Position numbers and translations under genes: made by a program. The notes below the pieces were generated by a model that saw only the letters and a program-made list of their open reading frames with translations, searched no databases and was not told where the DNA came from. DNA of 64,000 nt from Halomarina pelagica (lineage in GTDB: Archaea; Halobacteriota; Halobacteria; Halobacteriales; Haloarculaceae): assembly GCF_024228315.1 (NCBI RefSeq), contig NZ_CP100454.1:1116001-1180000 (forward strand). The letters run 5' to 3'. Numbering within the stretch: the first letter of the stretch is position 1; the number at the start of each line of letters is the position of its first letter. Positions 7,868 to 16,635 of the stretch are shown one piece after another.

Positions 7868-9595
7868 TCAGGCCGACCCCTCTGCGCCCTCCCGGTCCCG
7901 CAGGTCTGCCCGCCTGACCTTCCCCGTCGTCGTCGTCGGCAGTTCGTCGATGAATTCGACCTCGCGGGGGTACTCGTACTGGGCGAGGCGGTCGCGGACG
8001 AAGGTCTGTAACTCCTCTCGGAGCCCGTCCCCCGCCTCGTAGCCCGGAGCGAGGACGACGAACGCCTTCGGCACCTCCCCGCGCTCCTGGTGGGGGACGC
8101 CGATGACGGCGGCGTCGGCGACGGCGTCGTGGCCCGACAGCGACTCCTCGATCTCCTCCGGTCCGATCCGGTAGCCCGCGCTGATGATGACGTCGTCGGT
8201 GCGGCCCCTGAACGTGAAGTAGCCGTCGGCGTCCACCGTCCCGAGGTCCTCGGTGAGGAGCCAGCCGTCTCTGACCTTCGCCGCGGTCTTCTCCGGCCGG
8301 TTGAGGTACTCCTTGAAGCAGACGGGGTCGCCCTCGTAGCGGACCGCGATCTCGCCCAGCGCGTCCGGTTCGTCGATCGGTTCGGCGGTCTCCGGGTCGA
8401 CGATCCGCACGTCGTGACCGGGGCCGCGCAGGCCCATCTTCCCCTCGCGGAACTCGGCGAGGGCGGTGCAATCGCCGACGATGAGATTGGCTTCGGTCTG
8501 GCCGTACCCCTCGTGGACGGCCACGCCGCCGGAGCCGCGATCCGACGCCGCGTCCGACCCTCCGCCGCCGAACGTCTCCGCGGCCCAGTCGACGATGCTC
8601 TGGCCGAGCGACTCGCCGCCCGAGGGGATGACGCGGACGGTGTCCACGTCGTAGCGCTCGCCCGGGTCCTCGACCTGCATCATCATCCGCAGGGCGGTCG
8701 GCGGCGCGAAGTAGTTCGTCACGCCGTACTTCTCGATCAGCGAGAAGGCCGTCTCGGGGTCGAACGGCCCGCCGGCGTACGCGAGGACGGGCTTCCCGTA
8801 GTAGAGGCCGGGGAAGAGCACGTCGAACAGCGAGGCGACCCACGCCCACTCGGCGGGCGTCCAGTAGACGTCGTCCTCCTCGATGGCGAGGTTGCAGAAG
8901 GTCGTGAGAAAGAGCGGGAGGTGGCCCAGCAGCATCCGGTGGGCGTGGACGACGCCCTTCGGCGCGCCCGTCGTGCCGGACGTGTAGATGACGATGGCGT
9001 CGTCCTCGGCGTCCGTGTCGGCCGTCTCGAACGCGCGGTCGTGGCCCTCCAGCGCGTCCCACAGTCGTTCTTCGTCCCCCTCGGGTTCGCAGTCCACGGT
9101 CAGCACCGTCGAGAGCGCGTCGAGGTCGTCGCGGACCGCCCGGAGCGTGTCGACGTTGGCGGCGTCCACGACGCACGCGACCGCCTCGCTGTCCTCCAGG
9201 CGGTAGGAGAGCGCGTCCGGACCGAACAGCGTGCTGAGCGGGACGGAGACCGCCCCCAGCTTCCAGGCGGCGACGTGCGCGAAGACGGTCTCGGGCTTCT
9301 GCGGGCAGTTGACGCCCACGCGGTCGCCCGCCGTCACGCCCCGCGCGGCGAGGTAGTTCGCCAGCCGATTCGAGATATCGCGCAGCTCGCGGAAGGTGTA
9401 CCGCCGCTCGCGCCCCTCGTCGTCCTCGGCGTAGAGGGCGACCCGGTCGGGGTCGTCCGCCCAGCGGTCACAGACGTAGGCGGCCATGTTGAACCGCTCC
9501 GGGACCTCCCACTCGAACGCCGAGAGGAGGTGGTCGTAGTCGTCCCAGTCGCGTTCGTGAAACCAGTACGTATCGAGTCGTGGTGCGTCGGTCAT
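7868..9595 (-). CDS. AMP-forming acyl-CoA synthetase (medium-chain/acetyl-CoA synthetase-like)
   Basis: The 575-residue enzyme activates a carboxylic acid to its acyl-CoA through an acyl-AMP. The P-loop-like motif IVIYTSGTTGAPKGVVH, the YGQTEANL motif and the hinge FRGRTDDVIISAGYRI are present. The catalytic lysine lies near the C terminus in TTTTGKVRRADLR. The overall pattern is closest to the ACSM/medium-chain branch. It follows the cyclase gene with 7 bp between them and is therefore probably its operon partner, suggesting joint catabolism of an aromatic or amide-derived acid. The acid itself is not predictable. Confidence 0.87.
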   Translation of the reverse strand: MTDAPRLDTYWFHERDWDDYDHLLSAFEWEVPERFNMAAYVCDRWADDPDRVALYAEDDEGRERRYTFRELRDISNRLANYLAARGVTAGDRVGVNCPQKPETVFAHVAAWKLGAVSVPLSTLFGPDALSYRLEDSEAVACVVDAANVDTLRAVRDDLDALSTVLTVDCEPEGDEERLWDALEGHDRAFETADTDAEDDAIVIYTSGTTGAPKGVVHAHRMLLGHLPLFLTTFCNLAIEEDDVYWTPAEWAWVASLFDVLFPGLYYGKPVLAYAGGPFDPETAFSLIEKYGVTNYFAPPTALRMMMQVEDPGERYDVDTVRVIPSGGESLGQSIVDWAAETFGGGGSDAASDRGSGGVAVHEGYGQTEANLIVGDCTALAEFREGKMGLRGPGHDVRIVDPETAEPIDEPDALGEIAVRYEGDPVCFKEYLNRPEKTAAKVRDGWLLTEDLGTVDADGYFTFRGRTDDVIISAGYRIGPEEIEESLSGHDAVADAAVIGVPHQERGEVPKAFVVLAPGYEAGDGLREELQTFVRDRLAQYEYPREVEFIDELPTTTTGKVRRADLRDREGAEGSA

Positions 9596-9602
9596 GGTCG
9601 TG

Positions 9603-10568
9603 TCACTTGATGGCGATGGGGTTCACGGGCGAGCCGGTGCCGCCGACGATCTTGAGCGGCGCGCCGACGTAGAGGAAGTCGTACTTCCCGTCGTCGTCGC
9701 AGTCGGCCGCGAGTTCGTCGAGGCGGTTGATCTCGTTGAACGCGACCCCCTGATCGCGGAGGAGCGCGCCGTGCAGCGGGAGGATCGTCTCCGTCTCGTC
9801 GGAGACGGTCTGTTCGTTGGCGACGGTGTCGGTTCCGAACGCGGGGATCTCCATCCCGTGGAACCACTCGACGAGGTCCCGCGAGTAGGTGATGCCCGGT
9901 TCGGCGAACTCGTCGCCGTAGAAGGCGTCCGCCCCCTCTTCATAGAACAGCTCGATCCACCCCGTTCGGATGATCGGCACGTCGCGCTTCTCGATCTCGA
10001 CGCCCTGCTCGTCGGCGCAGTCGAGCAGTTCGTCGAGGGTGATGCGCTCGCCGCGGTCGAGGCGGTCGCGCCCGCGGTGGCGCGCCACGTCGAGCAGGAC
10101 GCCGCGCCCGACGACGCCGTGTTCGGCCATCGGCTCGATCGAGCAGTACTCCATCCCGCCCTTGGTGGTGCCGGCGTCGAAGCCGTTGTAGAGCCGATCG
10201 TCGTACCAGACGTGTCCGAGCGCGTCGAACTGCGTCGTCCCCTGGAGGAACATGTAGACGACGTCGTCGGCGTACTCGAGGCCCGCCGCGCCCGGCACGT
10301 CGACCTTTCCGGCCTCGAAGTGTCCCTTGTCGAGTTCCATGTAGTGGTCCGCGCCGGAGCGCCCCGGCCAGACCGGATCGCCGCCGGGCCGACCGATGGG
10401 AAGCCCCAGCGTGAACGTCTTCCCGTGTTCGACCGCCCGGACGCCCCGCAGCACCTCCTCCTCGGTGAGGTAGTTCAGTGCGCCGACCTCGTCGTCGTCG
10501 CCCCATCGCCCCCAGTTCGAGGGGGCGTCGGCTAGCAGTTCCGCGATGTCCCGCTCGTCAGTGCTCAT
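9603..10568 (-). CDS. Cyclase-family metal-dependent hydrolase (kynurenine formamidase-like fold)
   Basis: The 321-residue protein matches the cyclase family (Pfam Cyclase). The metal-binding region reads QGTTQFDALGHVWYDD, the larger-subfamily version of the HxGTHxDxPxH motif. GTDTVANEQ and LPLHGALL supply the later ligand region. The chosen ATG at 10568 follows a GAGGCGAG-like ribosome site; an upstream in-frame start at 10634 would add 22 unconserved residues. Family members hydrolyse amide or lactone bonds, for example N-formylkynurenine or isatin. The downstream acyl-CoA ligase suggests that the released acid is then activated. Confidence 0.8.
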   Translation of the reverse strand: MSTDERDIAELLADAPSNWGRWGDDDEVGALNYLTEEEVLRGVRAVEHGKTFTLGLPIGRPGGDPVWPGRSGADHYMELDKGHFEAGKVDVPGAAGLEYADDVVYMFLQGTTQFDALGHVWYDDRLYNGFDAGTTKGGMEYCSIEPMAEHGVVGRGVLLDVARHRGRDRLDRGERITLDELLDCADEQGVEIEKRDVPIIRTGWIELFYEEGADAFYGDEFAEPGITYSRDLVEWFHGMEIPAFGTDTVANEQTVSDETETILPLHGALLRDQGVAFNEINRLDELAADCDDDGKYDFLYVGAPLKIVGGTGSPVNPIAIK

Positions 10569-10666
10569 CGATAACTCGCCTCGTTTCCGATGTGCCCCTC
10601 TCGATGATAAGTGTAGTTTACGTCGTCGTGACACTCACGGCGACTGAATCCGCGCGGGTGACGAAC

Positions 10667-10675
10667 CTATTTGTC
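10667..10675 (+). promoter_or_regulatory. TATA-like box of aglF
   Basis: CCTATTTGT is centred about 27 bp before the aglF ATG at 10698, predicting a leaderless transcript that starts the glycan locus. Confidence 0.5.
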
Positions 10676-10697
10676 CGGGGGCGGTGACGGACTGGAC

Positions 10698-11459
10698 ATG
10701 CAAGCAGTCGTGCTCGCGGCCGGTGAGGGGACCCGCCTGCGTCCGCTCACCGAGGACAGGCCGAAGGCGATGGTCGAGGTCGACGGGAAGCCGATCCTCA
10801 CCCACTGCCTCGAGCAACTGGTCACGCTCGGGGCCGACGACCTCTTCATCGTCGTCGGCTACCTGAAGGAGGTGATCATCAAGCACTACGGGGACAGCTT
10901 CGAGGGGATCCCCATCACCTACTGCCACCAGCGGGAGGCGAAGGGGTTGGCTCACGCGCTGCTGACCGTCGAGGAACACATCGACGACGACTTCATGCTC
11001 ATCCTGGGGGACAACGTCTTCGAGGCGAACCTCGCGGACGTGGTGCGCCGCCAGGCGGAGGACCGCGCGGACGCCGCCTTCCTCGTCGAGGAGGTGCCCT
11101 ACGAGGAGGCCTCGCGGTACGGCGTCTGTAACACGAACGACTACGGCGAGATCGTCGCCGTCATGGAGAAACCCGAGGACCCGCCGACGAACCTCGTGAT
11201 GACGGGCTTCTACACGTTCACGCCCGCCATCTTCCACGCGTGTCACCTCGTCCAGCCGTCGAACCGCGGCGAGTACGAACTCAGCGACGCGGTCAACCTC
11301 CTCATCCAGAGCGGGCGCACCATCGACGCCATCCGCATGAAGGGCTGGCGGATCGACGTGGGCTACCCCGAGGACCGCGACGAGGCCGAGCGACGGTTGC
11401 GCGAGCCGACGGAGGGGGCGACCGCCGAGGCCGACGGGGCGGGTTCCTCGGAGGAATAA
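10698..11459 (+). CDS. aglF: UTP-glucose-1-phosphate uridylyltransferase (AglF-like)
   Basis: The 253-residue nucleotidyltransferase starts MQAVVLAAGEGTRLRPLT, the nucleotide-binding signature, followed by RPKAMVEVDGKPIL. LGDNVFEANL carries the metal-binding aspartate, and VMEKPEDPPTNL and MTGFYTFTP follow. The sequence strongly resembles Haloferax volcanii AglF, which makes a UDP-sugar for N-glycosylation; the AglM-like dehydrogenase 7 kb away could use its product. The ATG at 10698 is chosen over an upstream GTG because of the promoter spacing. The acidic tail after residue 230 is variable. A 14-bp palindrome (CGGTCCGCGGACCG, 11468-11481) lies just after the stop and may help end transcription. 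Confidence 0.9.
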   Translation: MQAVVLAAGEGTRLRPLTEDRPKAMVEVDGKPILTHCLEQLVTLGADDLFIVVGYLKEVIIKHYGDSFEGIPITYCHQREAKGLAHALLTVEEHIDDDFMLILGDNVFEANLADVVRRQAEDRADAAFLVEEVPYEEASRYGVCNTNDYGEIVAVMEKPEDPPTNLVMTGFYTFTPAIFHACHLVQPSNRGEYELSDAVNLLIQSGRTIDAIRMKGWRIDVGYPEDRDEAERRLREPTEGATAEADGAGSSEE

Positions 11460-11762
11460 GGGGCGGTCGGTCCGCGGACCGTCGCGCCGGCGTCGAGGCG
11501 TGAGCCGTCGTCTTCGATCCGCCGGGGCGGTCCGTCGATACCCCCACTAGCCGGTACACGTATCAGGGAGGACCCGCCAGGGGGACGTTCGTCCCCCCCG
11601 ACCGGTCAGGAGGAGCGCTCGTCCCCGTCGTCGTCGGCTGCGCCGCGCGATATTGCGTCACCGCAACCGAATACCGCGGGTCGGTGATAGTCGTGCGTTC
11701 GGGCACATGGCCGGAGGATTCATCCCGAAACCGGTCCTCCCCACACTATCAGAGAGGGCAGA
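11460..11762. other. Intergenic region between aglF and the sulfatase-fold gene
   Basis: No convincing gene was found in these 303 bp. The stretch holds a perfect 14-bp palindrome at 11468-11481 right after aglF and a GAGAGGGC ribosome-binding-like sequence at 11752-11759 before the next start. A clear TATA box was not recognised. Confidence 0.5.
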
Positions 11763-13202
11763 ATGAACTCGTATCCAAATATTCTACTACTCGTTCTGGA
11801 CAGCGTTCGGGCGAAGAACACGAGCGTCCACGGGCATCGTAACGACACGACGCCGTTCCTGCTCGACTTCGCCGGCGAGGCGACGGTCTACTCGCAGGCG
11901 CGAGCGCCGAGCATCCACAGCGTCGCCAGCCACGCGAGCGTCTTCACCGGTTCGCACGTCGAGGAACACGGCGTCACCGAGCACGAGTCCGGGCTGGACC
12001 CGGACGCGACGCTCTGGCACGAGTTGCGGACGGCGTTCGGCTACCGGACGGGGATCTTCTCGCCGAACCTGGTGGTGATGGAGACGTCGAACCTGAGCGA
12101 GCCGTTCGAGACGCGCGTCGGGCTGAAACGCTCGCTCGACCGCCGGCTGTACGAGACGGGCGTGAGCCCGAGCGACTTCGACGAGCACGTCTCCGCGGGG
12201 TCGTACCTGCGCGCGAGCCTGGCCGACGACCACCCGATCCAGTCTGTCCTCAACGGGGTCTACTACCGGTACGGCTCGCACGCCGACCGGGCGCACGACC
12301 CCGAGACCGAATCGGCGGAGGTCTACCTCGAGGAGTTCCTCGAGTGGGCCGAGGCGGAGTCCGGCCCGTGGGCGGCGTGCGTCAACCTCATGGACGCGCA
12401 CTACCCCTACGTCCCCCGGGAGGAACACGACCGCTGGGGCGGGCCGAACCTCCGCCGCGTCCAGGAGGACATCACCGGGACGCAGTCGCGGCAGTTCCTC
12501 ACCGGCCGTCCCTGGGGCGAACTCGCGGCGCTCGAGTGGCTCTACGACGGCTGCATCCACCAGATCGACGCCGCGCTTCGCGGGTTCGTCCGCGACCTCA
12601 AGGAGGCGGGGCTGTACGAGGACACGCTGCTCGTGATCACGAGCGATCACGGCGAGGGCTTCGGCGAACGGAGCCTCGTCACGCCGCGGGTCCGCCACGT
12701 CGATCACAGCTGGGGGATCGGCGAGGAACTGACGCACGTGCCGCTCGTCGTGAAGGCACCGAGCCAGCACCGGGGCCGTCGCGTCGACTCGCCGGTGAGC
12801 CTCACCGACTTCAGGGGGGTCGTCGAGGGGTACCTCGACGGCTACGCCGGCGGCAACCCGTTCGCCGACCTGGGGCGCGAGGAGGTCCTCGCCTCGACGT
12901 TCCGCGTCCCCGCGCCCGGCGACGTGCTCCCCGACGGCGTCGAGCGGACCGACTACGTCGGTCCCTGGCGGGCGGTGTACCAGCCCCAGGACGGCGTCGT
13001 CTACAAGTACGTCACGCACGGGACCGACGAGGCGACCGTGCACGTGCGCGACGCGCAGACCGCCTCCCTCGCCGAACGGGACCAGCCGGGCATCGTCGAG
13101 GAGGTCTTCGACAGGATGGAAGCGAGCGACGTCGCCACCGGGGCCCGGGACCTGAGCCGCGACGTCGAGGCGCAACTCGAAGACCTCGGCTACATGCGCT
13201 GA
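11763..13202 (+). CDS. Sulfatase/alkaline-phosphatase-fold protein
   Basis: The 479-residue protein begins with the metal-binding strand NILLLVLDSVRAKN and contains the later metal sites LMDAHYPY and VITSDHGEGFGE, the hallmarks of the alkaline phosphatase superfamily. At the nucleophile position it reads RAPSIHSVASHASVFTG: the CxPSR cysteine that true sulfatases convert to formylglycine is absent, so a serine or threonine is probably the nucleophile. That favours a phospho- or sulfo-group transferase or hydrolase acting on glycan rather than a classical sulfatase. No signal peptide is seen. It is still GC-rich, unlike the genes downstream. Its place between aglF and the sugar transferase argues for glycan modification. 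Confidence 0.82.
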   Translation: MNSYPNILLLVLDSVRAKNTSVHGHRNDTTPFLLDFAGEATVYSQARAPSIHSVASHASVFTGSHVEEHGVTEHESGLDPDATLWHELRTAFGYRTGIFSPNLVVMETSNLSEPFETRVGLKRSLDRRLYETGVSPSDFDEHVSAGSYLRASLADDHPIQSVLNGVYYRYGSHADRAHDPETESAEVYLEEFLEWAEAESGPWAACVNLMDAHYPYVPREEHDRWGGPNLRRVQEDITGTQSRQFLTGRPWGELAALEWLYDGCIHQIDAALRGFVRDLKEAGLYEDTLLVITSDHGEGFGERSLVTPRVRHVDHSWGIGEELTHVPLVVKAPSQHRGRRVDSPVSLTDFRGVVEGYLDGYAGGNPFADLGREEVLASTFRVPAPGDVLPDGVERTDYVGPWRAVYQPQDGVVYKYVTHGTDEATVHVRDAQTASLAERDQPGIVEEVFDRMEASDVATGARDLSRDVEAQLEDLGYMR

Positions 13203-13254
13203 CGCCCGCCACCCGCCGCCCGCTCGCCGGTGCGGTCTCTCGCCCCATCACCTC

Positions 13255-13430
13255 TCGCCGTTCCCGCTTCTTCCCGTCCCCGTCTCTCCCCGCCCCTCCC
13301 CTTCTCCTTCTCTCTCCTCCCTTTCCGCTTCTCCTTCTCTCTCCTACCCTCCCGCTTCTCCGTTTTCGCTCCCTCCTTTCACTTCCCGTTTCTCGCCCCG
13401 TCCTTCGCTTCTCCTGCGTCTTCCCCTTCG
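13255..13430. repeat. Homopyrimidine/homopurine tract with a 27-bp-spaced direct repeat
   Basis: On the plus strand, the 60 bases from 13261 contain only four purines and the next 60 only five. Inside it, CTTCTCCTTCTCTCTCCT occurs at 13301-13318 and again at 13328-13345. Such mirror-like polypurine tracts can form triplex DNA; that consequence is an inference. Confidence 0.8.
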
Positions 13431-13510
13431 CGTCCGCGCGTCCGGTGAGCAAGCCCGCCGCGCGAACCGTCCGCCGCGCGAGCGGTGTTCTCCAAGGGCC
13501 CGGGATAGTT

Positions 13511-13524
13511 CTTATATAAATAAT
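13511..13524 (+). promoter_or_regulatory. TATA box upstream of the sugar transferase gene
   Basis: CTTATATAAATAA is the strongest TATA-like sequence in this region. It is centred about 55 bp before the ATG at 13572, so the transcript would have a leader of roughly 25-30 nt. Confidence 0.55.
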
Positions 13525-13571
13525 GTCTTCAAGCACAAAGTTTATTCGAACAGTGTAATACATTTCTTCTG

Positions 13572-15005
13572 ATGGTAGGGGCGTGGCGGTACAGGCTGGG
13601 CAGCGTCGGGGTCGTCGCCGGGGTCACGGCGCTCGCCGTCGTCGTCGCGAACGCCCCCGCGGCCCAGGGGCTGGCGACGTCGCTCCCGCTCCTGTCGCGA
13701 CTCCCCGCGACGACGATGCGCGAGGCGGCGCTCGCGCCGGCGATCCTCACGACGGTCGCCGTGGTCTCGCTCGCGTTCCTCCCCCTCTTTCGCCCGAAGC
13801 GCCGCCGGATCCTCGACGCCGTCACCCTGACCCACCGGCGACTGCTGGTGGCGGCCGCGGGTCTTGCGGCCGTGGGCTACTTCGACTACACCTATCGACT
13901 GCCCCGGACGACGCTCCTGCTGGTGACGGGGACGCTGTCCGTCGCGCTGCCCGCCTGGTTCGTCTCGGCGCGACCGCGGCCGAGCGGCGACGGCGACCGC
14001 GCCGTCGTCGTCGGGGACGACCCCGAGGGCGTGGCGGCGATCCTCGCGGCGACCGAACTCGAGGTCGTGGGCTACGTCTCCCCCCCGGCGCAGTTCCACG
14101 ACGGCTCCCCCGTTCGGCCGTCGTTCGCGACCGACGGCGGGGTGGCGACCCCCCTCGACGCGGGGCGACGCGCGCTGGCCGACCTCCCCTGCCTCGGGGC
14201 GCTGTCTGACCTCGAGTCGGTGTTCGCCGACTACGACGTGGACACCGCGCTGCTCGCGTTCGCGCGGCCCGACCGGGAGCAGTTCTTCGGCACGCTCGAC
14301 GCCTGCGACCGATTCGGCGTGAACGCGAAGGTCCACCGCGAGCACGCAGAGAGCGTGCTGGTAGCCGGTCGCGGCGGCGAGCTGGTCGACGTGGACCTGG
14401 AACCGTGGGACTGGCAGGACCGGATGCTGAAGCGGCTTTTCGATGTGGTGTTCACGACCGTCGGGCTGGTGGTGCTGTTGCCCGTGATCGCGGTGATCGT
14501 CGTTGCCGTGAAGCTCGACAGCGAGGGACCGGTGCTCTACTCCCAGGAGCGGACGGCGGAGTTCGGAGGGACGTTCACCGTCTACAAGTTCCGGAGCATG
14601 GTGCGGGACGCAGAGAGGGAGACGGGAGCCGTGTTGAGTGCGGAGGACGACGGCGGGGTCGACCCGCGGGTCACCCGCGTCGGGGCGTTCCTCCGGCGGA
14701 CGCACCTGGACGAGATCCCGCAACTGTGGTCGATTTTAGTGGGGGACATGAGCGTGGTCGGGCCGCGGCCCGAACGGCCGGAGTTGGATACTGATCTTCA
14801 GGAGGATGTCGGTAACTGGAGGCGTCGGTGGTTTGTAAAGCCTGGACTCACCGGATTAGCACAGATTGAAAGCATGTCCTCATCGGAACCAGATCGGAAA
14901 TTACAACTTGATATTAGATACATTCGTGCCCGATCATTTAATTCTGATATTAAAATAATACTCCGTCAAATCTGGACCGTTGGAAAAATCATCGTATCCG
15001 AATGA
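13572..15005 (+). CDS. Polyprenyl-phosphate sugar-1-phosphate transferase (WcaJ/bacterial sugar transferase type)
   Basis: The 477-residue protein would attach the first sugar-phosphate to a lipid carrier at the membrane. Four hydrophobic segments lie in residues 5-135, followed by a soluble Rossmann-like region ([11 protein letters not shown]) and a fifth hydrophobic stretch near 295-318. The catalytic domain follows: [34 protein letters not shown] and [10 protein letters not shown]. This is the usual polytopic layout of exopolysaccharide-initiating transferases. Codon use changes abruptly at about base 14784, just after VGPRPERPE: upstream is GC-rich, and the last 70 codons are AT-rich like the next genes. 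The gene therefore looks like a recombinant of two alleles. The reading frame is intact. Confidence 0.88.
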   Translation: MVGAWRYRLGSVGVVAGVTALAVVVANAPAAQGLATSLPLLSRLPATTMREAALAPAILTTVAVVSLAFLPLFRPKRRRILDAVTLTHRRLLVAAAGLAAVGYFDYTYRLPRTTLLLVTGTLSVALPAWFVSARPRPSGDGDRAVVVGDDPEGVAAILAATELEVVGYVSPPAQFHDGSPVRPSFATDGGVATPLDAGRRALADLPCLGALSDLESVFADYDVDTALLAFARPDREQFFGTLDACDRFGVNAKVHREHAESVLVAGRGGELVDVDLEPWDWQDRMLKRLFDVVFTTVGLVVLLPVIAVIVVAVKLDSEGPVLYSQERTAEFGGTFTVYKFRSMVRDAERETGAVLSAEDDGGVDPRVTRVGAFLRRTHLDEIPQLWSILVGDMSVVGPRPERPELDTDLQEDVGNWRRRWFVKPGLTGLAQIESMSSSEPDRKLQLDIRYIRARSFNSDIKIILRQIWTVGKIIVSE

Positions 15006-15107
15006 CTCACACGAACCTATGGACACTTTCTCGGTCTGTCTGGGTAATGACCTTAGCATCTGGTTTGTTCGAGTTCTACCTAAAATATCAAAATGTGGTC
15101 TTGAACC

Positions 15108-16565
15108 ATGAATAAAAGCCTTACCGAACAGTTTTCGGTTGCTTTTCTTGGTGGTATCTTCGGCCGTGCTCTCCGATACAGCTTCAGCCTTATTATTGCT
15201 CAAGGTTTAGGTCTTGATGCACTCGGTCTTTTCGCGTTTGGATTGGTCTTGCTTAAAGTTGGTAGCGTCATCGCCCGTGTTGGATTTGATACTGCAGCGC
15301 AAAAATTCGTTCCAATATATCAGAATCATGGAGATAACCCCAGAGTGACGGGGATTATCTTGGTTTCAATTTTCACTCCGCTTCTGGTCGGTGTCATCCT
15401 CAATTTACTTTTCTACGTCACTTACGAACAAGTGCAGGCAGTCATCGGATCAAACTTTACTGCCACCATACCATTGTTTATCGCTGGAATTCCATTATTT
15501 TCGGTAATGATGGTCTGTATGGCTGCCACACGTGGCTTCAAAGACACGAAATATGCGGTTATCATTCGAGATATCGGCCAAACTGGTAGCGGTTTCGTGT
15601 TTATTGTAATCGGTGCATCTGTGGTTTCAGACTTCACGATCACCATTATCGGCTATCTCGCCTCACTTTTCGTTGGCATTGGGCTCGGGATCTTCTCTTT
15701 ATACCGGCTTGGTGGTTTTAACCGAGTAAGGCAGCCAATATTTGAGATTCGCGAAAACTTCCGGTTCTCACTTCCTGTTGCAATCGTCGCTGTTACTCAA
15801 TATTTAATCTCTTGGACGGATGTCCTCGTTCTGGGATTATACTCTTCGCCAACTCAACTCGGCTGGTATCAAGCAGCATTTCAGACCACGGTTTTGCTCG
15901 CAGTTGTTCTGGAATCGGTAAATGCGATTTTTCCATCTGTTGTTGCAGAATATTCTCATACTGGTCAAATTAAGCGACTGAAACGTGTCTATGTTGCTGC
16001 TACGAAGTGGATCACCTATCTCACGGTTCTCGGTTGTTTGTTCTTGATTATTTATAGGACAGAGGTCCTCTCTATTTTCGGTGAACCGATTCAAGTCGCA
16101 CAATCAGCACTCGTTATATTGAGTGTTAGCCAATCAATGGCCGCAGTCGTTGGTCCAGCGGGTTACCTACTCTCAATGACCGGTCACGAACGCGTTGAAC
16201 TACTGAATACTGTTTCAGCTTGTCTTATAAATATCGCCTTGAATCTAGCTTTGGTCCCAGCCTCTGGAATTGTCGGGGCTGCTATCGCAACTGGGATTTC
16301 TTTGACACTATTGAACATACTTAGAGCCGTTGAGGTATGGTACTTTTTCAGAATTATCCCGTACTCGGTTAACTATTGGAAGGGGTTTATGGCGATCTCA
16401 GGTTCAACTGCATTGATGACCGTTATTAATGTGCTTGAACTTCCTCTTTCTACGCTTGAACTTCTTCCGCTGGTTAGTATTGGATCACTACTACTATTTT
16501 TCATACTTTACCGGTTCCTTGGAATGGACACAAGCGATGCCATTCTTTTCAAATCAATTTTATGA
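15108..16565 (+). CDS. Polysaccharide flippase (Wzx/AglR-like, MATE-like fold)
   Basis: This 485-residue, very hydrophobic protein has about 12-14 predicted membrane helices and the layout of oligosaccharide flippases. It includes an N-terminal FGRALRYSFSLIIAQGLG and the pattern LGLFAFGLVLLKVGSVIARVG, here cited in parts as LGLFAFG and VIARVGFDTA. It would move a lipid-linked glycan across the membrane. The gene is AT-rich compared with the window average and follows the recombinant sugar transferase. A second, diverged flippase sits at 45124-46530, so the genome window encodes two export routes or two versions of one. Confidence 0.85.
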   Translation: MNKSLTEQFSVAFLGGIFGRALRYSFSLIIAQGLGLDALGLFAFGLVLLKVGSVIARVGFDTAAQKFVPIYQNHGDNPRVTGIILVSIFTPLLVGVILNLLFYVTYEQVQAVIGSNFTATIPLFIAGIPLFSVMMVCMAATRGFKDTKYAVIIRDIGQTGSGFVFIVIGASVVSDFTITIIGYLASLFVGIGLGIFSLYRLGGFNRVRQPIFEIRENFRFSLPVAIVAVTQYLISWTDVLVLGLYSSPTQLGWYQAAFQTTVLLAVVLESVNAIFPSVVAEYSHTGQIKRLKRVYVAATKWITYLTVLGCLFLIIYRTEVLSIFGEPIQVAQSALVILSVSQSMAAVVGPAGYLLSMTGHERVELLNTVSACLINIALNLALVPASGIVGAAIATGISLTLLNILRAVEVWYFFRIIPYSVNYWKGFMAISGSTALMTVINVLELPLSTLELLPLVSIGSLLLFFILYRFLGMDTSDAILFKSIL

Positions 16566-16635
16566 ATACCGTGGCGGTGATAGAACACCGAAAAGTACTA
16601 TAACGGTTACATAGTGGATAAGATGTGGTTTCAGT

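Larger units (their letters stand above)
13203..13571. other. Intergenic region dominated by a pyrimidine tract
   Basis: The 369 bp hold no supported gene. Positions 13255-13430 are almost entirely C and T on the plus strand. The last 70 bp become AT-rich and contain the promoter of the sugar transferase gene. Confidence 0.6.

Noticed and set aside
8090-9610. Long plus-strand open frame opposite the acyl-CoA ligase
   Set aside because: The ligase on the minus strand has full family motifs. The plus frame has low-complexity Arg/Val/Asp composition and no motif.
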